In this document: piece after piece, positions 8,854 to 16,495 of the stretch | How the letters are laid out: each line of letters opens with the position of its first letter | How positions within the stretch are numbered: position 1 is the stretch's first letter | Assembly (NCBI GenBank): GCA_900316995.1 | Contig: ONEZ01000025.1 | Coordinates: 1 to 52,773 of the forward strand | DNA: 52,773 nt | Origin: an uncultured Bacteroidales bacterium | GTDB taxonomy: Bacteria; Bacteroidota; Bacteroidia; Bacteroidales; Paludibacteraceae | Direction of reading: 5' to 3' | Notes under the pieces: model-generated | Seen by the model: the letters and a program-made list of their open reading frames with translations, nothing else | Told to the model about the DNA's origin: nothing | The model's database searches: none | Position numbers and translations under genes: made by a program

Positions 8854-10977
8854 CTATTCCTCCACCACATCACTTATGTGTGGTGCAGATAATGAGTTGA
8901 TAAACATTCGCTTGTTTAGTGTTTGTTCATCGCCTTTATAGAATCTGGTAATTTGCCATTCGTCATTTCTTAATATGGGTAGGTAGTAGAATTGTCCAGT
9001 GAGAATGGAACTCTGTTTGTAACATTGCTTTAATGCAGTGATTTTCTCTTTATACTCTTCTGAATCAATGTTCAAATCAGAAGATATGTTTACACTTTTA
9101 ACTTCAAATAGATGGATGTTTCCATGCTTGTCTTTCATTACAAAGTCAGGATATGAAGAGTGTATTCCGTCAAGATAATACTCAAACTTTATTTCAGAGT
9201 TGGTTGTGTAGTTCTTGCCCCAGAGGTATTTGTTCTCTGTGTTTATCCATTGCGGCTCCAATGTGCCATCCGTACGCATTTGTCCGTAGCTTGGATTAGG
9301 CTCTCCAACTACAGTAGACTCTGTATCGTTGTGTGATATGTCTTTAAGTATTGATGCCCATTCACGCTCCGCTTCACTATCAAAGGAAAACTTGTCATTG
9401 CCATCTTTGCGTTTCCATACCCAGTCGCTAATGTTTTGGTAGTTTTCATTATCTACATACAAGGATGTTAGCGGGAATGATACTTCACGTTCGCTTCCAT
9501 CACTGTTTTTAACCACCTCCATGCTTTCTTCATAGTCACAGATGTAATTGTTATATGCTTTACTTACCGTATCAATATGCTCACAATATTTAAACCAATC
9601 GTTTATGTTTTTTGCCCAAGTATAGCAGAGGTTTTGTATCCCATTCTCAGTTTTTTGCAACTTCCCATATAATTCAAAAATGCTACTATGGGTAATATCA
9701 TTTTTAGCTTTTTCTGCCAGCAGTTTTGATACGTCAATGCTTACTCTTTCTGTAGGTGGAATAAGGCGTGTTGTTTTTATTTTTATAGAGTTTGGTATCC
9801 ATTTTTCATCTCCAAATAGTTTTACCTGTCGTGACTTCTTACCCTCTATGGGCTGGATGCCCCAAACCCAGGCAGTTAATGCAAGTTTTTGAGCTTCCTC
9901 AGATAGATTCTCAAAGTCTATCAGCCTTGGATTTCTCCTGACTCTGCCCATTACTTGCTCATCAAGTTGTTTGCTCGTAGTATCACGCACTTGGTATAAC
10001 ATACACGCTCTTGGAATGTCCCATCCCTCCGATATTACCATTTTGAATACTATAATATCTATTGTTGAGGCGTTTTCTTTAGCATAATCTTTCCAGCGCT
10101 CCACAGGTAATTTTCCAACCTTATCATTTGTGCGGCACTTCTCCTTTTTGTCAACTATAGACATCCATTTAAGCCCTTGATGTTCAGTTTTGTTTAGAAT
10201 TGATTCTATATGCAGCCATTCAAGCTCCGCCTTCTCTTTATTTGAAATTTGAATGATAAGACAAGGGTTGACGCCGAGTAGATTTACATAATTCTCTCGT
10301 ATCTCTTCAAATTTGCATATTGCTGTTTCTACATTGTCGGTTTCAGAACCCCATTCTATTCGTTTAATTAGTCTGGCGTTCATGGCGGCATCATCTGTTA
10401 TTTCCACATCGGGAACTTGGCCGCGGTTCAGTTTGGGAGTGGCAGAAAAATTGATGATACGGTCAAAATATGTTGGCGCAAGTGCGGCAAGATTATTGGT
10501 GGCTTGGTGACATTCATCTTTTATAAGCCAAACTTTTTTGTTTTGTCCGCTACCAAAAAGGTTTGCCGTAATTCTCTGAAGAAAGTTTACAAGTGCGCCT
10601 TCATCTTTAAGTTTAGACTTATCCTTGAAAAGGTCACGGGGTAGAACATACACATTATATCCTTCCTCGATAAACACTCGTTCTTCTCCGCTGGTCTCTG
10701 ACGATATTAACAATGGATTAAGTAGAGGAAATATATTTTTGTCTGAACAATCTTTAAATACTTTATAATTCTGCTCTGCAAGATTTCCCTTTGAGAGGGT
10801 GGATACCAGAAATACTACATTAGGATGTGACATTAGAATCCGGTTCATGAAATCTGCCATCATACGGGTTTTACCGCTACCAGTAGGTGCACGGAATGTA
10901 GTTTCTTTTCTTTTATCAACTATTTTGTAAAGCTGTGATACTGCTCCGTTTTGCAAATCTTTAACTTCTTGTAACAT
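8854..10977 (-). CDS. res: type III restriction enzyme, Res subunit (helicase-nuclease)
   Basis: ATP-dependent translocase-nuclease of a type III restriction system, acting with Mod on unmethylated DNA. From the ATG at 10977 (31 bp after mod) it encodes 707 residues: Walker A APTGSGKTRM near residue 32, a DECH box (IKDECHQATNN) near 150, the helicase motif QVMGRVRRNP near 340, and a C-terminal PD-(D/E)xK nuclease (SYPDFVMKDKHGN... FEVKS near 620-640). An upstream in-frame codon at 11091 would overlap mod by 83 bp and is less likely. Somewhat shorter than classical Res but all key motifs are visible. Confidence 0.88.
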   Translation of the reverse strand: MLQEVKDLQNGAVSQLYKIVDKRKETTFRAPTGSGKTRMMADFMNRILMSHPNVVFLVSTLSKGNLAEQNYKVFKDCSDKNIFPLLNPLLISSETSGEERVFIEEGYNVYVLPRDLFKDKSKLKDEGALVNFLQRITANLFGSGQNKKVWLIKDECHQATNNLAALAPTYFDRIINFSATPKLNRGQVPDVEITDDAAMNARLIKRIEWGSETDNVETAICKFEEIRENYVNLLGVNPCLIIQISNKEKAELEWLHIESILNKTEHQGLKWMSIVDKKEKCRTNDKVGKLPVERWKDYAKENASTIDIIVFKMVISEGWDIPRACMLYQVRDTTSKQLDEQVMGRVRRNPRLIDFENLSEEAQKLALTAWVWGIQPIEGKKSRQVKLFGDEKWIPNSIKIKTTRLIPPTERVSIDVSKLLAEKAKNDITHSSIFELYGKLQKTENGIQNLCYTWAKNINDWFKYCEHIDTVSKAYNNYICDYEESMEVVKNSDGSEREVSFPLTSLYVDNENYQNISDWVWKRKDGNDKFSFDSEAEREWASILKDISHNDTESTVVGEPNPSYGQMRTDGTLEPQWINTENKYLWGKNYTTNSEIKFEYYLDGIHSSYPDFVMKDKHGNIHLFEVKSVNISSDLNIDSEEYKEKITALKQCYKQSSILTGQFYYLPILRNDEWQITRFYKGDEQTLNKRMFINSLSAPHISDVVEE

Positions 10978-11008
10978 AGTGTGCTTTGAACATGTTAAGT
11001 TAGGAACA

Positions 11009-12565
11009 TTAGAGTCTCTTTTGAGTTTGAGAAAAGTTTTGGCAAACCCAATCAATCTTTTCGTGCATAGACTGGAACTTTTCTTCTCCATAAAGAGTTT
11101 CGTCTATGACATCAAATGGTGTCTTACCTTCTGTGGCTTCAAAGTTTGCTACAGATGCTATTTCATATACATCAAGGTTGCCTCCATACGGTTTGTTTTT
11201 CTTTACCCATTCAAAGTCTTTATTCCCATCATAACATTCCCCAGTCATTATACGCTTTAAGCGTTTTGCCGTAACATCGTATGCTATTCCATTTGGAGTG
11301 GTGTCTGTCTTTTCATTGAGCTGGCACAGAATAAAGGTTCTATTGCCTCCATCTTTGGCGTTGAGGTCTAACACTGCATGGCCTGTTGTGCCTGAGCCTG
11401 CGAAGAAGTCGAGAACAACTTCACTATCAACGTGCTCTATGATTGTTTTTAATAACTCAATTGGCTTAGGACTTTCGAACAAGTCTTTTTTTGAGAATAT
11501 TGAAGTAAGAAGTTTGGTGGCAGTTCCCGTTTCTGCTACATTGTAAAGAATACTTCTACTCTTATTGAGTTTGCCAGAAGATTCGCTGTAATAACATTTT
11601 TCATACGGGATCCACCTATGTGCGACAATATTATATTCCCAATGTATGCCTTCATTCTCGATTAGTCGGAACATTCTATCATGCCCAACTCTCCATCTGC
11701 CATCAGCTCCATCTGGAGCAATAGGAAATATTTCATTGCCATCTGGATCTATGATTGAATAGTACATTGTCGGTCGGTCTTCTCTATGAGCTGAGCTTCC
11801 CCATTTCTCAAGTTTTGAGATGGCATATTTCCCTTTGTTATCATTGTATTTGAATGAGTCTTCAGATATGTCGTTTTTAGTATCAAACCATTCGAAGTTT
11901 TCCGTTCTTCGATAACTCATTATGTATTCATGTTCTGTAACAAAAAATTCATCTGTTTGGCCACCGCCTGCCTTCTTTCTCCAAATCATTGTGCCAATGA
12001 AATTTTTTTCTCCAAACACCTCGTCAAAAAGGCACTTTACATACGCCTGATTTTTATCATCTATGGAACAGAATATAACACCACTATCAGACAGAAGATG
12101 TTTCGCCAGCATTAGGCGTGGGTAGAGCATAGATAGCAGATTGTCACGAGTGATTGCATTTTCATAATTGGTTTTTGCAAATTCACCCATGGAGTCCTTG
12201 CCGTATGGAGGGTCAATATATATTACGTCCACATGATTCTTATATTGAATAAGTAAGTTTTGTAAAGCTTCATAGTTATCTCCAATGATGAGCTTATTTG
12301 TTGGCTTGTCATCATCTGTATGAAAACTTAGCATGTTGTTTTTGCGGAAGTAACTTATCTCGTTTGTCATCTTCTCCAAGCGTTTGTCAAAGTGTAGGCC
12401 AGTATGCTTGTAGGTGGTGCCAAGTTCTGCTATCATCATAGCTTCATTGTCACTTTCAGCGTTAACAATAAGTTTTTTTAGTAGATCTGCATTTGTTGGC
12501 TCAAGAATCCTGTCCGATACTCTACGCTCAAGGTCTGCGCAAAGTTCATTCTTTAATGTGCTCAT
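11009..12565 (-). CDS. mod: type III DNA adenine methyltransferase, Mod subunit
   Basis: N6-adenine methyltransferase that gives target specificity to the type III system and protects host DNA. The 518-residue protein shows DPPYG near residue 117 (motif IV, N6-adenine type) and LDFFAGSGTTGHAVLD near 373 (SAM-binding motif I); DPPY before FxGxG is the beta-class order of type III Mod proteins. Between them lies a variable target-recognition region. It precedes res in the same direction. The 255-bp leader has unusual alternative hairpins. No phase-variable simple repeat is seen in the gene. Confidence 0.92.
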   Translation of the reverse strand: MSTLKNELCADLERRVSDRILEPTNADLLKKLIVNAESDNEAMMIAELGTTYKHTGLHFDKRLEKMTNEISYFRKNNMLSFHTDDDKPTNKLIIGDNYEALQNLLIQYKNHVDVIYIDPPYGKDSMGEFAKTNYENAITRDNLLSMLYPRLMLAKHLLSDSGVIFCSIDDKNQAYVKCLFDEVFGEKNFIGTMIWRKKAGGGQTDEFFVTEHEYIMSYRRTENFEWFDTKNDISEDSFKYNDNKGKYAISKLEKWGSSAHREDRPTMYYSIIDPDGNEIFPIAPDGADGRWRVGHDRMFRLIENEGIHWEYNIVAHRWIPYEKCYYSESSGKLNKSRSILYNVAETGTATKLLTSIFSKKDLFESPKPIELLKTIIEHVDSEVVLDFFAGSGTTGHAVLDLNAKDGGNRTFILCQLNEKTDTTPNGIAYDVTAKRLKRIMTGECYDGNKDFEWVKKNKPYGGNLDVYEIASVANFEATEGKTPFDVIDETLYGEEKFQSMHEKIDWVCQNFSQTQKRL

Positions 12566-12596
12566 AAGGTGTTTGCTTTATCAGCGTCAGCAATTG

Positions 12597-12682
12597 TTCC
12601 TACGAACACAGAACGTGGGCAGATTCTTGCCCAAGCACTGCGGTCGTAGGAAACCGACTGATACAGACAAGAATGCCCACGT
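12597..12682 (-). promoter_or_regulatory. mutually exclusive hairpins in the mod leader
   Basis: Structure 1: TTCCTACGA (12597-12605) pairs with TCGTAGGAA (12644-12652), enclosing the GGGCA/TGCCC hairpin (12617-12632). Structure 2: a 17-nt arm at 12613-12629 pairs with CAAGAATGCCCACGT (12668-12682) apart from a two-base bulge. The two share the 12613-12629 segment and so cannot coexist. A further TTCCTACG lies at 12732. Between kinase and mod (12566-12820) there is no gene. Confidence 0.6.
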
Positions 12683-12820
12683 CTTTACGTGAACATTCAC
12701 ATATCTGTTCTTTGGTTTCAGTTTTTGAAATTTCCTACGTTTCAGTGCAACTTAGAACAAATAGCAAACGCTATGATTAAAAATATGTTAGTTTAGTCTA
12801 TTGGTTTATTATGATCTAAT

Positions 12821-13636
12821 TTATAAAAATTCAACATCGGTTGTGAGAGTACGTGTTCCGCCACACTTTAAATTCGGTGTGTTAATGCGGATGTCGCAGT
12901 CCACTACAAAAATATTTCCCTCGCTGGAGCGGATTACGTTTTCATCGTGCAAGTCACTCAAATAGATTTGAGGGGTTGCATAAGTCCAGTTTTTAGGGTT
13001 GATTATCTTGAATCCCAGTTTCTGTGCAAAAACAGAAATTTCTCCATCTGTAATATGCTTGCCTTGAATGTAAGGTTGCTCAACAAGTATTTGAAATTTG
13101 CCATTTCTTTCTCGCCCAAATCCGATAACTGATAGACGAGTTTCGGGGAAAAATGTATTGTGAAGAGAAATTCTATCCAATGCAAAAATTGGTTGTATAA
13201 AGTAATCGAGTCCTATCGTTTTGATAATTGTTGTGCCATTGTCATAAACTTTTGCTTCTCCACCTTCAGACATATAGTGGCCAAGTGCATCGGAAAGTTT
13301 CTCATCAATATAATCATACCATATTCCAGTTTTGTTTGCCCACTTTTCTATATATGATTCTTGCTGCGTTCCATGTTTGAACTCTGCTTGTCGGTTTGGG
13401 ATTGGCTGTGAATCTCCATTATCTGTTGCAACTTCTGTTCCCGCGAGTAAGGATGCAACAACATGCGTGAAACCTCCCGCTGAGCAGCCACGCTGTTCCG
13501 ACGGTGAAAATCGTTTATATACAAGTCTTCCACTAATGAATTGTTCTGCATATCTTTCAAGTTTTTGAAGTCCGTTAGGCAAAAAGCCGTCATCAATCAC
13601 AGATAATATATCGTCCCAAAAGGCTTTGCTTTCCAT
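12821..13636 (-). CDS. polyvalent-protein-type serine/threonine/tyrosine kinase
   Basis: A 271-residue protein matching the Kinase-PolyVal domain, a kinase family first noted in large phage and mobile-element proteins. Visible: EGGEAKVYDNGTTIIKTI near residues 128-145 (Gly-rich loop and ATP Lys), catalytic loop YLSDLHDENVI near 227-237, metal Asp VVDCDI near 247-252. The substrate is unknown. Residues about 46-66 (EQRGCSAGGFTHVVASLLAG) are encoded by a 60-bp stretch found again, base for base, at 14929-14988. A textbook promoter (TTTG-N19-TATCTTTG) gives a leader of about 20 nt. It lies upstream of mod-res on the same strand. Confidence 0.75.
   Translation of the reverse strand: MESKAFWDDILSVIDDGFLPNGLQKLERYAEQFISGRLVYKRFSPSEQRGCSAGGFTHVVASLLAGTEVATDNGDSQPIPNRQAEFKHGTQQESYIEKWANKTGIWYDYIDEKLSDALGHYMSEGGEAKVYDNGTTIIKTIGLDYFIQPIFALDRISLHNTFFPETRLSVIGFGRERNGKFQILVEQPYIQGKHITDGEISVFAQKLGFKIINPKNWTYATPQIYLSDLHDENVIRSSEGNIFVVDCDIRINTPNLKCGGTRTLTTDVEFL
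13439..13498. repeat. 60-bp core repeat, copy 1 (inside kinase gene)
   Basis: Identical over 60 bp to 14929-14988. On the minus strand it codes for the conserved EQRGCSAGG peptide and contains GCGTG/CACGC arms that could pair in RNA. Confidence 0.9.
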
Positions 13637-13658
13637 TTTGTCCTGATCTTTACAAACA

Positions 13659-13695
13659 CAAAGATAGATATCTTTTATGTCTTTTCAAAATTTTG
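13659..13695 (-). promoter_or_regulatory. kinase promoter block, copy 1
   Basis: Minus strand TTTG (13689-13686), 19-bp spacer, TATCTTTG (13666-13659): a perfect Bacteroidetes promoter. The 37-bp block recurs at 14992-15028 with two changes. Confidence 0.8.
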
Positions 13696-13749
13696 GCTCG
13701 TTACATTTGACTATGTGCATAACTACAAGGTGACGCAGAGATACACAAA

Positions 13750-13809
13750 ACCGACCAACGTCCCGTAAACTCCAAGATTATTGACAAGGCAACAGACAAC
13801 GTGGTCGGT
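13750..13809. repeat. long-range inverted repeat
   Basis: ACCGACCAACGT (13750-13761) pairs with ACGTGGTCGGT (13799-13809), one bulged base, enclosing 37 bases. It lies just beyond the terminator of the candidate RNA at 13832-14036 in a 510-bp gap without a long gene. Confidence 0.55.
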
Positions 13810-13817
13810 AACAAACT

Positions 13818-13967
13818 TTATAGATTTCTTGAAAAAATGGTTCGAGGCTTAATCAATAGTCTACGGACTAATCCCGCTGAGTCTGAAAGAGTGGCCCCGA
13901 ACCTTGATTCGATTGTAAATACAATTCTATAAAGGCAAGCATCTCGTGAGGACGGGCAATTCCTCAT
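13818..13967 (-). CDS. possible 49-residue small protein
   Basis: ATG at 13967 is preceded by AGGAG at ideal distance, and the frame runs 49 codons (MRNCPSSRDACLYRIVF..., ending KPRTIFSRNL). It overlaps the candidate RNA and reads through its terminator-like hairpin, so either the RNA is an mRNA for this peptide or the ORF is chance. Arg- and Ser-rich with no recognised motif. Confidence 0.3.
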   Translation of the reverse strand: MRNCPSSRDACLYRIVFTIESRFGATLSDSAGLVRRLLIKPRTIFSRNL

Positions 13968-14036
13968 ACATTCTCCTACTAATAAAAGTAGGGCAGCGGC
14001 AGCCCTTTCCGCTCTTCCGGGTGCTAACCTAAATTC
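13832..14036 (-). ncRNA. candidate structured RNA of about 205 nt with promoter and terminator
   Basis: Minus-strand promoter TTTG (14073-14070), 20-bp spacer, TACCTTTG (14049-14042) is a full consensus match. The transcript contains GGGC/GCCC, CTACT/AGTAG and TGAGGA/TCCTCA hairpins and ends in GGTTCGGGGCC (13903-13893) pairing with GCCTCGAACC (13848-13839) before ATTTTTT. It lies between the HTH gene (divergent) and the kinase promoter (same strand). The RNA class is not recognised; no reverse transcriptase, Cas or IscB-like gene is nearby to suggest a guide or template. Confidence 0.55.
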
Positions 14037-14075
14037 ACACGCAAAGGTAAAATGCTTTTATGGGAGATGCAAAAA

Positions 14076-14127
14076 TTTGCAAGGCTTGCAAAGTGTTATG
14101 AAAGAAGATGGAATATACGTATCTTTG
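14076..14127 (+). promoter_or_regulatory. palindrome and -7 element upstream of HTH gene
   Basis: TTTGCAAG-G-CTTGCAAA (14076-14092) is a perfect palindrome, followed by TATCTTTG (14120-14127). Likely an operator for the HTH protein encoded just downstream; it also borders the divergent RNA promoter. Confidence 0.6.
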
Positions 14128-14148
14128 CAATAAGAATGATAACTTAAT

Positions 14149-14544
14149 ATGGATTGTTCAGCGAAATATCACCAATCTTCCAATACTTATGTTGACAAGG
14201 AAATAGAGGAGTCTTTTCAACGCATAAGCCATGAGATTAAGGTTAATCTTGAAAAACTAAAAAAGCGGAATGAACAAAATGACCGTAAACTAAACAATCC
14301 GCATAATCGAATAATAACACAAAGATTCATAGAGGCTGTTTATTTCCTTTTGGAGAATCACATAGTTGATGGCAAGTATAAGATTGCGGAATCTCTTGAT
14401 ATTACGGAGGAAGAGCTTGAGGATGTTTTGAATTTCAGAGACCCATTGGGAGTGGATATGGTAGGGGCGTTATGTACGGTATACAACATTTCACCTTTTT
14501 GGATATTTAACGGACAAGGAGTAATGCACAATATATATGAGTGA
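14149..14544 (+). CDS. HTH-type regulator-like protein
   Basis: A 131-residue protein whose C-terminal part resembles Bacteroidetes phage-type repressors: helices around YKIAESLDITEEELEDVL (residues about 76-94) and the closing VYNISPFWIFNGQGVM, which corresponds to the family pattern NVSPEWLLTGxGPM. The N-terminal half is a charged coiled coil (ISHEIKVNLEKLKKRNEQND). A perfect palindrome sits upstream of its promoter, and the next gene overlaps by eight bases. It probably regulates this cluster; that is inference. Confidence 0.6.
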   Translation: MDCSAKYHQSSNTYVDKEIEESFQRISHEIKVNLEKLKKRNEQNDRKLNNPHNRIITQRFIEAVYFLLENHIVDGKYKIAESLDITEEELEDVLNFRDPLGVDMVGALCTVYNISPFWIFNGQGVMHNIYE

Positions 14545-14752
14545 GGATTATCCTTTATACGGCGGGATACAATCAGGCAGAGCAGAGAATATAAAATCTC
14601 GCATCGCCGAGCTTGAGAAAAATACAACAGAGTATATTGCGTGGCTTGAGAAGCGAGTGTGTCAAATGGACATGCAAATCCGTAAGCAGCAGGATACCAT
14701 AGACGCGCTCCAGGAGGAGTTAAAGCAAATTAAAAAAGAATCGAATTTTTAG
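14537..14752 (+). CDS. small coiled-coil protein
   Basis: A 71-residue protein overlapping the HTH gene by eight bases, so probably co-translated. Residues about 19-66 form a continuous heptad-like coiled coil (IAELEKNTTEYIAWLEKRV, then MQIRKQQDTIDALQEELKQI). No other motif. It may be a dimerisation partner or a detached module of the regulator. Its stop codon lies within a hairpin terminator. Confidence 0.6.
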   Translation: MSEDYPLYGGIQSGRAENIKSRIAELEKNTTEYIAWLEKRVCQMDMQIRKQQDTIDALQEELKQIKKESNF

Positions 14753-14771
14753 TTGTGGAAACAACTAAAAA
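14746..14771. terminator. terminator after the HTH/coiled-coil pair
   Basis: TTTTTAGTTGT and ACAACTAAAAA (11 bp perfect) with a GGAA loop; the gene stop (14750-14752) is in the left arm. Confidence 0.65.
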
Positions 14772-14847
14772 CGTACATTTTTCTATATGACCAGTAGTAA
14801 AATAATAAAAGATTTATCTCTTTCGTTTTGCTTGTGCAATCCATCTG

Positions 14848-14990
14848 TTATTTGCTCACCTTGCCTCGTTCGCACTCTTCTTTGAAGATGAGTGGCTCTT
14901 GAACCTCGCCACTTGCTCTAACACTTGCTCCCGCGAGTAAGGATGCAACAACATGCGTGAAACCTCCCGCTGAGCAGCCACGCTGTTCAG
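14848..14990 (-). pseudogene. stripped second copy of the kinase 5' region
   Basis: Contains the 60-bp core (14929-14988) encoding EQRGCSAGGFTHVVASLLAG, then diverged sequence (ASVRASGEVQEPLIFKEEC) to a stop at 14848. The promoter block (14992-15028) directly abuts the core: the first 45 codons of the kinase, including its ATG, are absent, so nothing normal can be translated. Either a remnant of a duplicated kinase gene or a member of an interspersed repeat family that is transcribed as RNA. Confidence 0.65.
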
Positions 14991-14991
14991 A

Positions 14992-15028
14992 CAAAGATAA
15001 ATATCTTTTATGTTTTTTCAAAATTTTG
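14992..15028 (-). promoter_or_regulatory. kinase promoter block, copy 2
   Basis: Same 37-bp block as 13659-13695 with two changes; TTTG-N19-TATCTTTG is preserved. The predicted start of transcription falls at the edge of the 60-bp core. Confidence 0.7.
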
Positions 15029-15052
15029 ATTAGTAACTTCCAATAAAATTTG

Positions 15053-15091
15053 TAATTTTGTGGTGTATTTGGTGGTATGTGTACCACCAAA
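15053..15091 (+). promoter_or_regulatory. fic promoter with 9-bp-arm operator
   Basis: TAATTTTG (15053-15060) is a -7 match. Immediately after it, TTTGGTGGT (15068-15076) and ACCACCAAA (15083-15091) form a perfect inverted repeat across the likely transcription start; further GGTGGT copies flank it. Confidence 0.65.
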
Positions 15092-15113
15092 TAAGGTGGT
15101 AAATGTAAAAGTT

Positions 15114-16184
15114 ATGAACAATAAGAAACTTGAAAGCATATTAGAAAAGTGGCAAAATATTCAGCCTCTATCAGACAATGACCGTGAGCGGTTGAGCCGT
15201 AGATTCACTGTGGACTTTAACTACAACAGCAACCATATTGAGGGGAATACATTGACGTACGGTCAAACTGAGTTGTTGCTGCTTTTTGGTAAAGTGGCTG
15301 GCGAAGCTGATTTCAAGGACTACGAAGAGATGATGGCCAGTAACGTAGGCTTGAAAATGATGTTGATGGAAGCTACTGAAACTAAGCAACCTCTTACTCA
15401 GAATTTTATACGTACACTGCATCAGACGCTTTTACGCAATGACTATAAGGTTTACCGTACACTACCTGGTGGTGTACAGACAAGTTACACGATACATGCA
15501 GGTCAATACAAAACCCGTCCTAACTCGGTAATTACGAGGTATGGCGACCGTTTTGAATATGCGTCGCCGGAAGAGACTCCTGCATTTATGTCGGATTTAG
15601 TAGATTGGTATAACCAAAGCGAAACAGATGGCAAATTGACACCTATTGAGATGGCGATTCTTTTCCATTACCGCTATATCCGTATCCACCCATTTGAGGA
15701 TGGCAATGGGCGCATCGCCCGTCTAATGGTTAACTATATACTATCACGTCACGGTTATCCTATGATTGTAGTTCGTAGTCGTCTTAAACAGGCTTACTTA
15801 GAAGCCTTGCATCAGGCAGATTTGATTGTGGGTGCTACACCGGCTGATGGTGCTCATGCGTCACTTAAACAGATTCGCCCATTCTATAAACACATGGTTA
15901 ATCTCATTACAAAAGAAGTGGAGAACGACGTACTTTTTGTAACGGAGAAAGATGAGAATATATGGTGGTATGATGGCGAACGGATTGCTTTCCGAACATC
16001 TACATATTCTAAAATATTACGCGAACTTCAAATTGAACCCAATGCAACGCTGTTATATTTGCAACATGAAGTAGGTGTTAGTCGTTCGGCATTGCAGAAG
16101 ATGCTCAAGACTCTTCAGGAAAAAGGTTTTGTTCAGAAAGATGATAAAGGCTCATGGAGAGTGTTTATTACGCCTTCAATGTGA
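15114..16184 (+). CDS. Fic family protein (AMP-transferase type)
   Basis: Fic enzymes transfer AMP or related groups to target hydroxyls. The ATG at 15114 gives 356 residues. The active-site motif HPFEDGNGRIARL near residues 194-206 fits HxFx(D/E)GNGR, and an N-terminal inhibitory motif SNHIEGN near residue 40 fits (S/T)xxxE(G/N), marking a class II Fic that restrains itself. The C-terminal part (from about 290) looks like a winged helix (VGVSRSALQKMLKTLQEKGF), so it may bind its own operator, the perfect GGTGGT palindrome at the promoter. Intact. Confidence 0.9.
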   Translation: MNNKKLESILEKWQNIQPLSDNDRERLSRRFTVDFNYNSNHIEGNTLTYGQTELLLLFGKVAGEADFKDYEEMMASNVGLKMMLMEATETKQPLTQNFIRTLHQTLLRNDYKVYRTLPGGVQTSYTIHAGQYKTRPNSVITRYGDRFEYASPEETPAFMSDLVDWYNQSETDGKLTPIEMAILFHYRYIRIHPFEDGNGRIARLMVNYILSRHGYPMIVVRSRLKQAYLEALHQADLIVGATPADGAHASLKQIRPFYKHMVNLITKEVENDVLFVTEKDENIWWYDGERIAFRTSTYSKILRELQIEPNATLLYLQHEVGVSRSALQKMLKTLQEKGFVQKDDKGSWRVFITPSM

Positions 16185-16187
16185 GGG

Positions 16188-16300
16188 GGAGGGATTACTC
16201 GCAAACGGAGTTTGCTCGTGATCCCTACTTTTGTGCCAAAGGCACCGTTCTGAAGCTCAAAGCCCGTGATTAAAAAAGGAGATGCTTGCAGCACCTCCTA
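16188..16300. repeat. hairpin-rich spacer after fic
   Basis: GGGATTACTCGCAAAC and GTTTGCTCGTGATCCC (16190-16225) form an imperfect hairpin; a second, GGAG-A-TGCT/AGCA-C-CTCC, lies at 16278-16300. The first resembles the intergenic element at 45000 and 52710 (TGATyACTyGC). Confidence 0.45.
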
Positions 16301-16363
16301 TATTTTGCTTGTATGATGTGGATATCCAAGTGAGCTTGCCTATCCACATCCTCCAACCAAAAA

Positions 16364-16386
16364 GGAAGCCCTTCGGCTTCCTTTTT
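16364..16386. terminator. strong bidirectional terminator
   Basis: GGAAGCC-CTTC-GGCTTCC flanked by A-run on the left and T-run on the right; can end both fic and the minus-strand tRNA transcript. Confidence 0.8.
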
Positions 16387-16408
16387 AATCCCGAGCTTTT
16401 CGCTTCAG

Positions 16409-16495
16409 CGGAAAGTGAGGGATTCGAACCCCCGGTACGCGGATGCGTACACCGCATTTCGAGTGCGGCTCTTTAGACCACTCAGACAACTTTCC
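16409..16495 (-). tRNA. tRNA-Ser (anticodon CGA)
   Basis: Acceptor GGAAAGT pairs with ACTTTCC; the anticodon arm CCGCA-CTCGAAA-TGCGG gives anticodon CGA. A long variable arm (GTACGCATCCGCGTAC) and the T-loop GGTTCGAATCC fit class II serine tRNA. CCA is not encoded. Confidence 0.95.

Noticed and set aside
11009-11091. Long overlap of res with mod
   Set aside because: The N-terminal 38 residues from 11091 do not resemble Res; the ATG at 10977 gives the normal start.
12566-12820. Regularly placed TTCCTACG copies as a CRISPR array
   Set aside because: Only three copies, in mixed orientation and at unequal spacing; no cas genes. They are explained as hairpin arms.
13832-14036. Retron or diversity-generating template RNA
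   Set aside because: No reverse transcriptase gene within the window.
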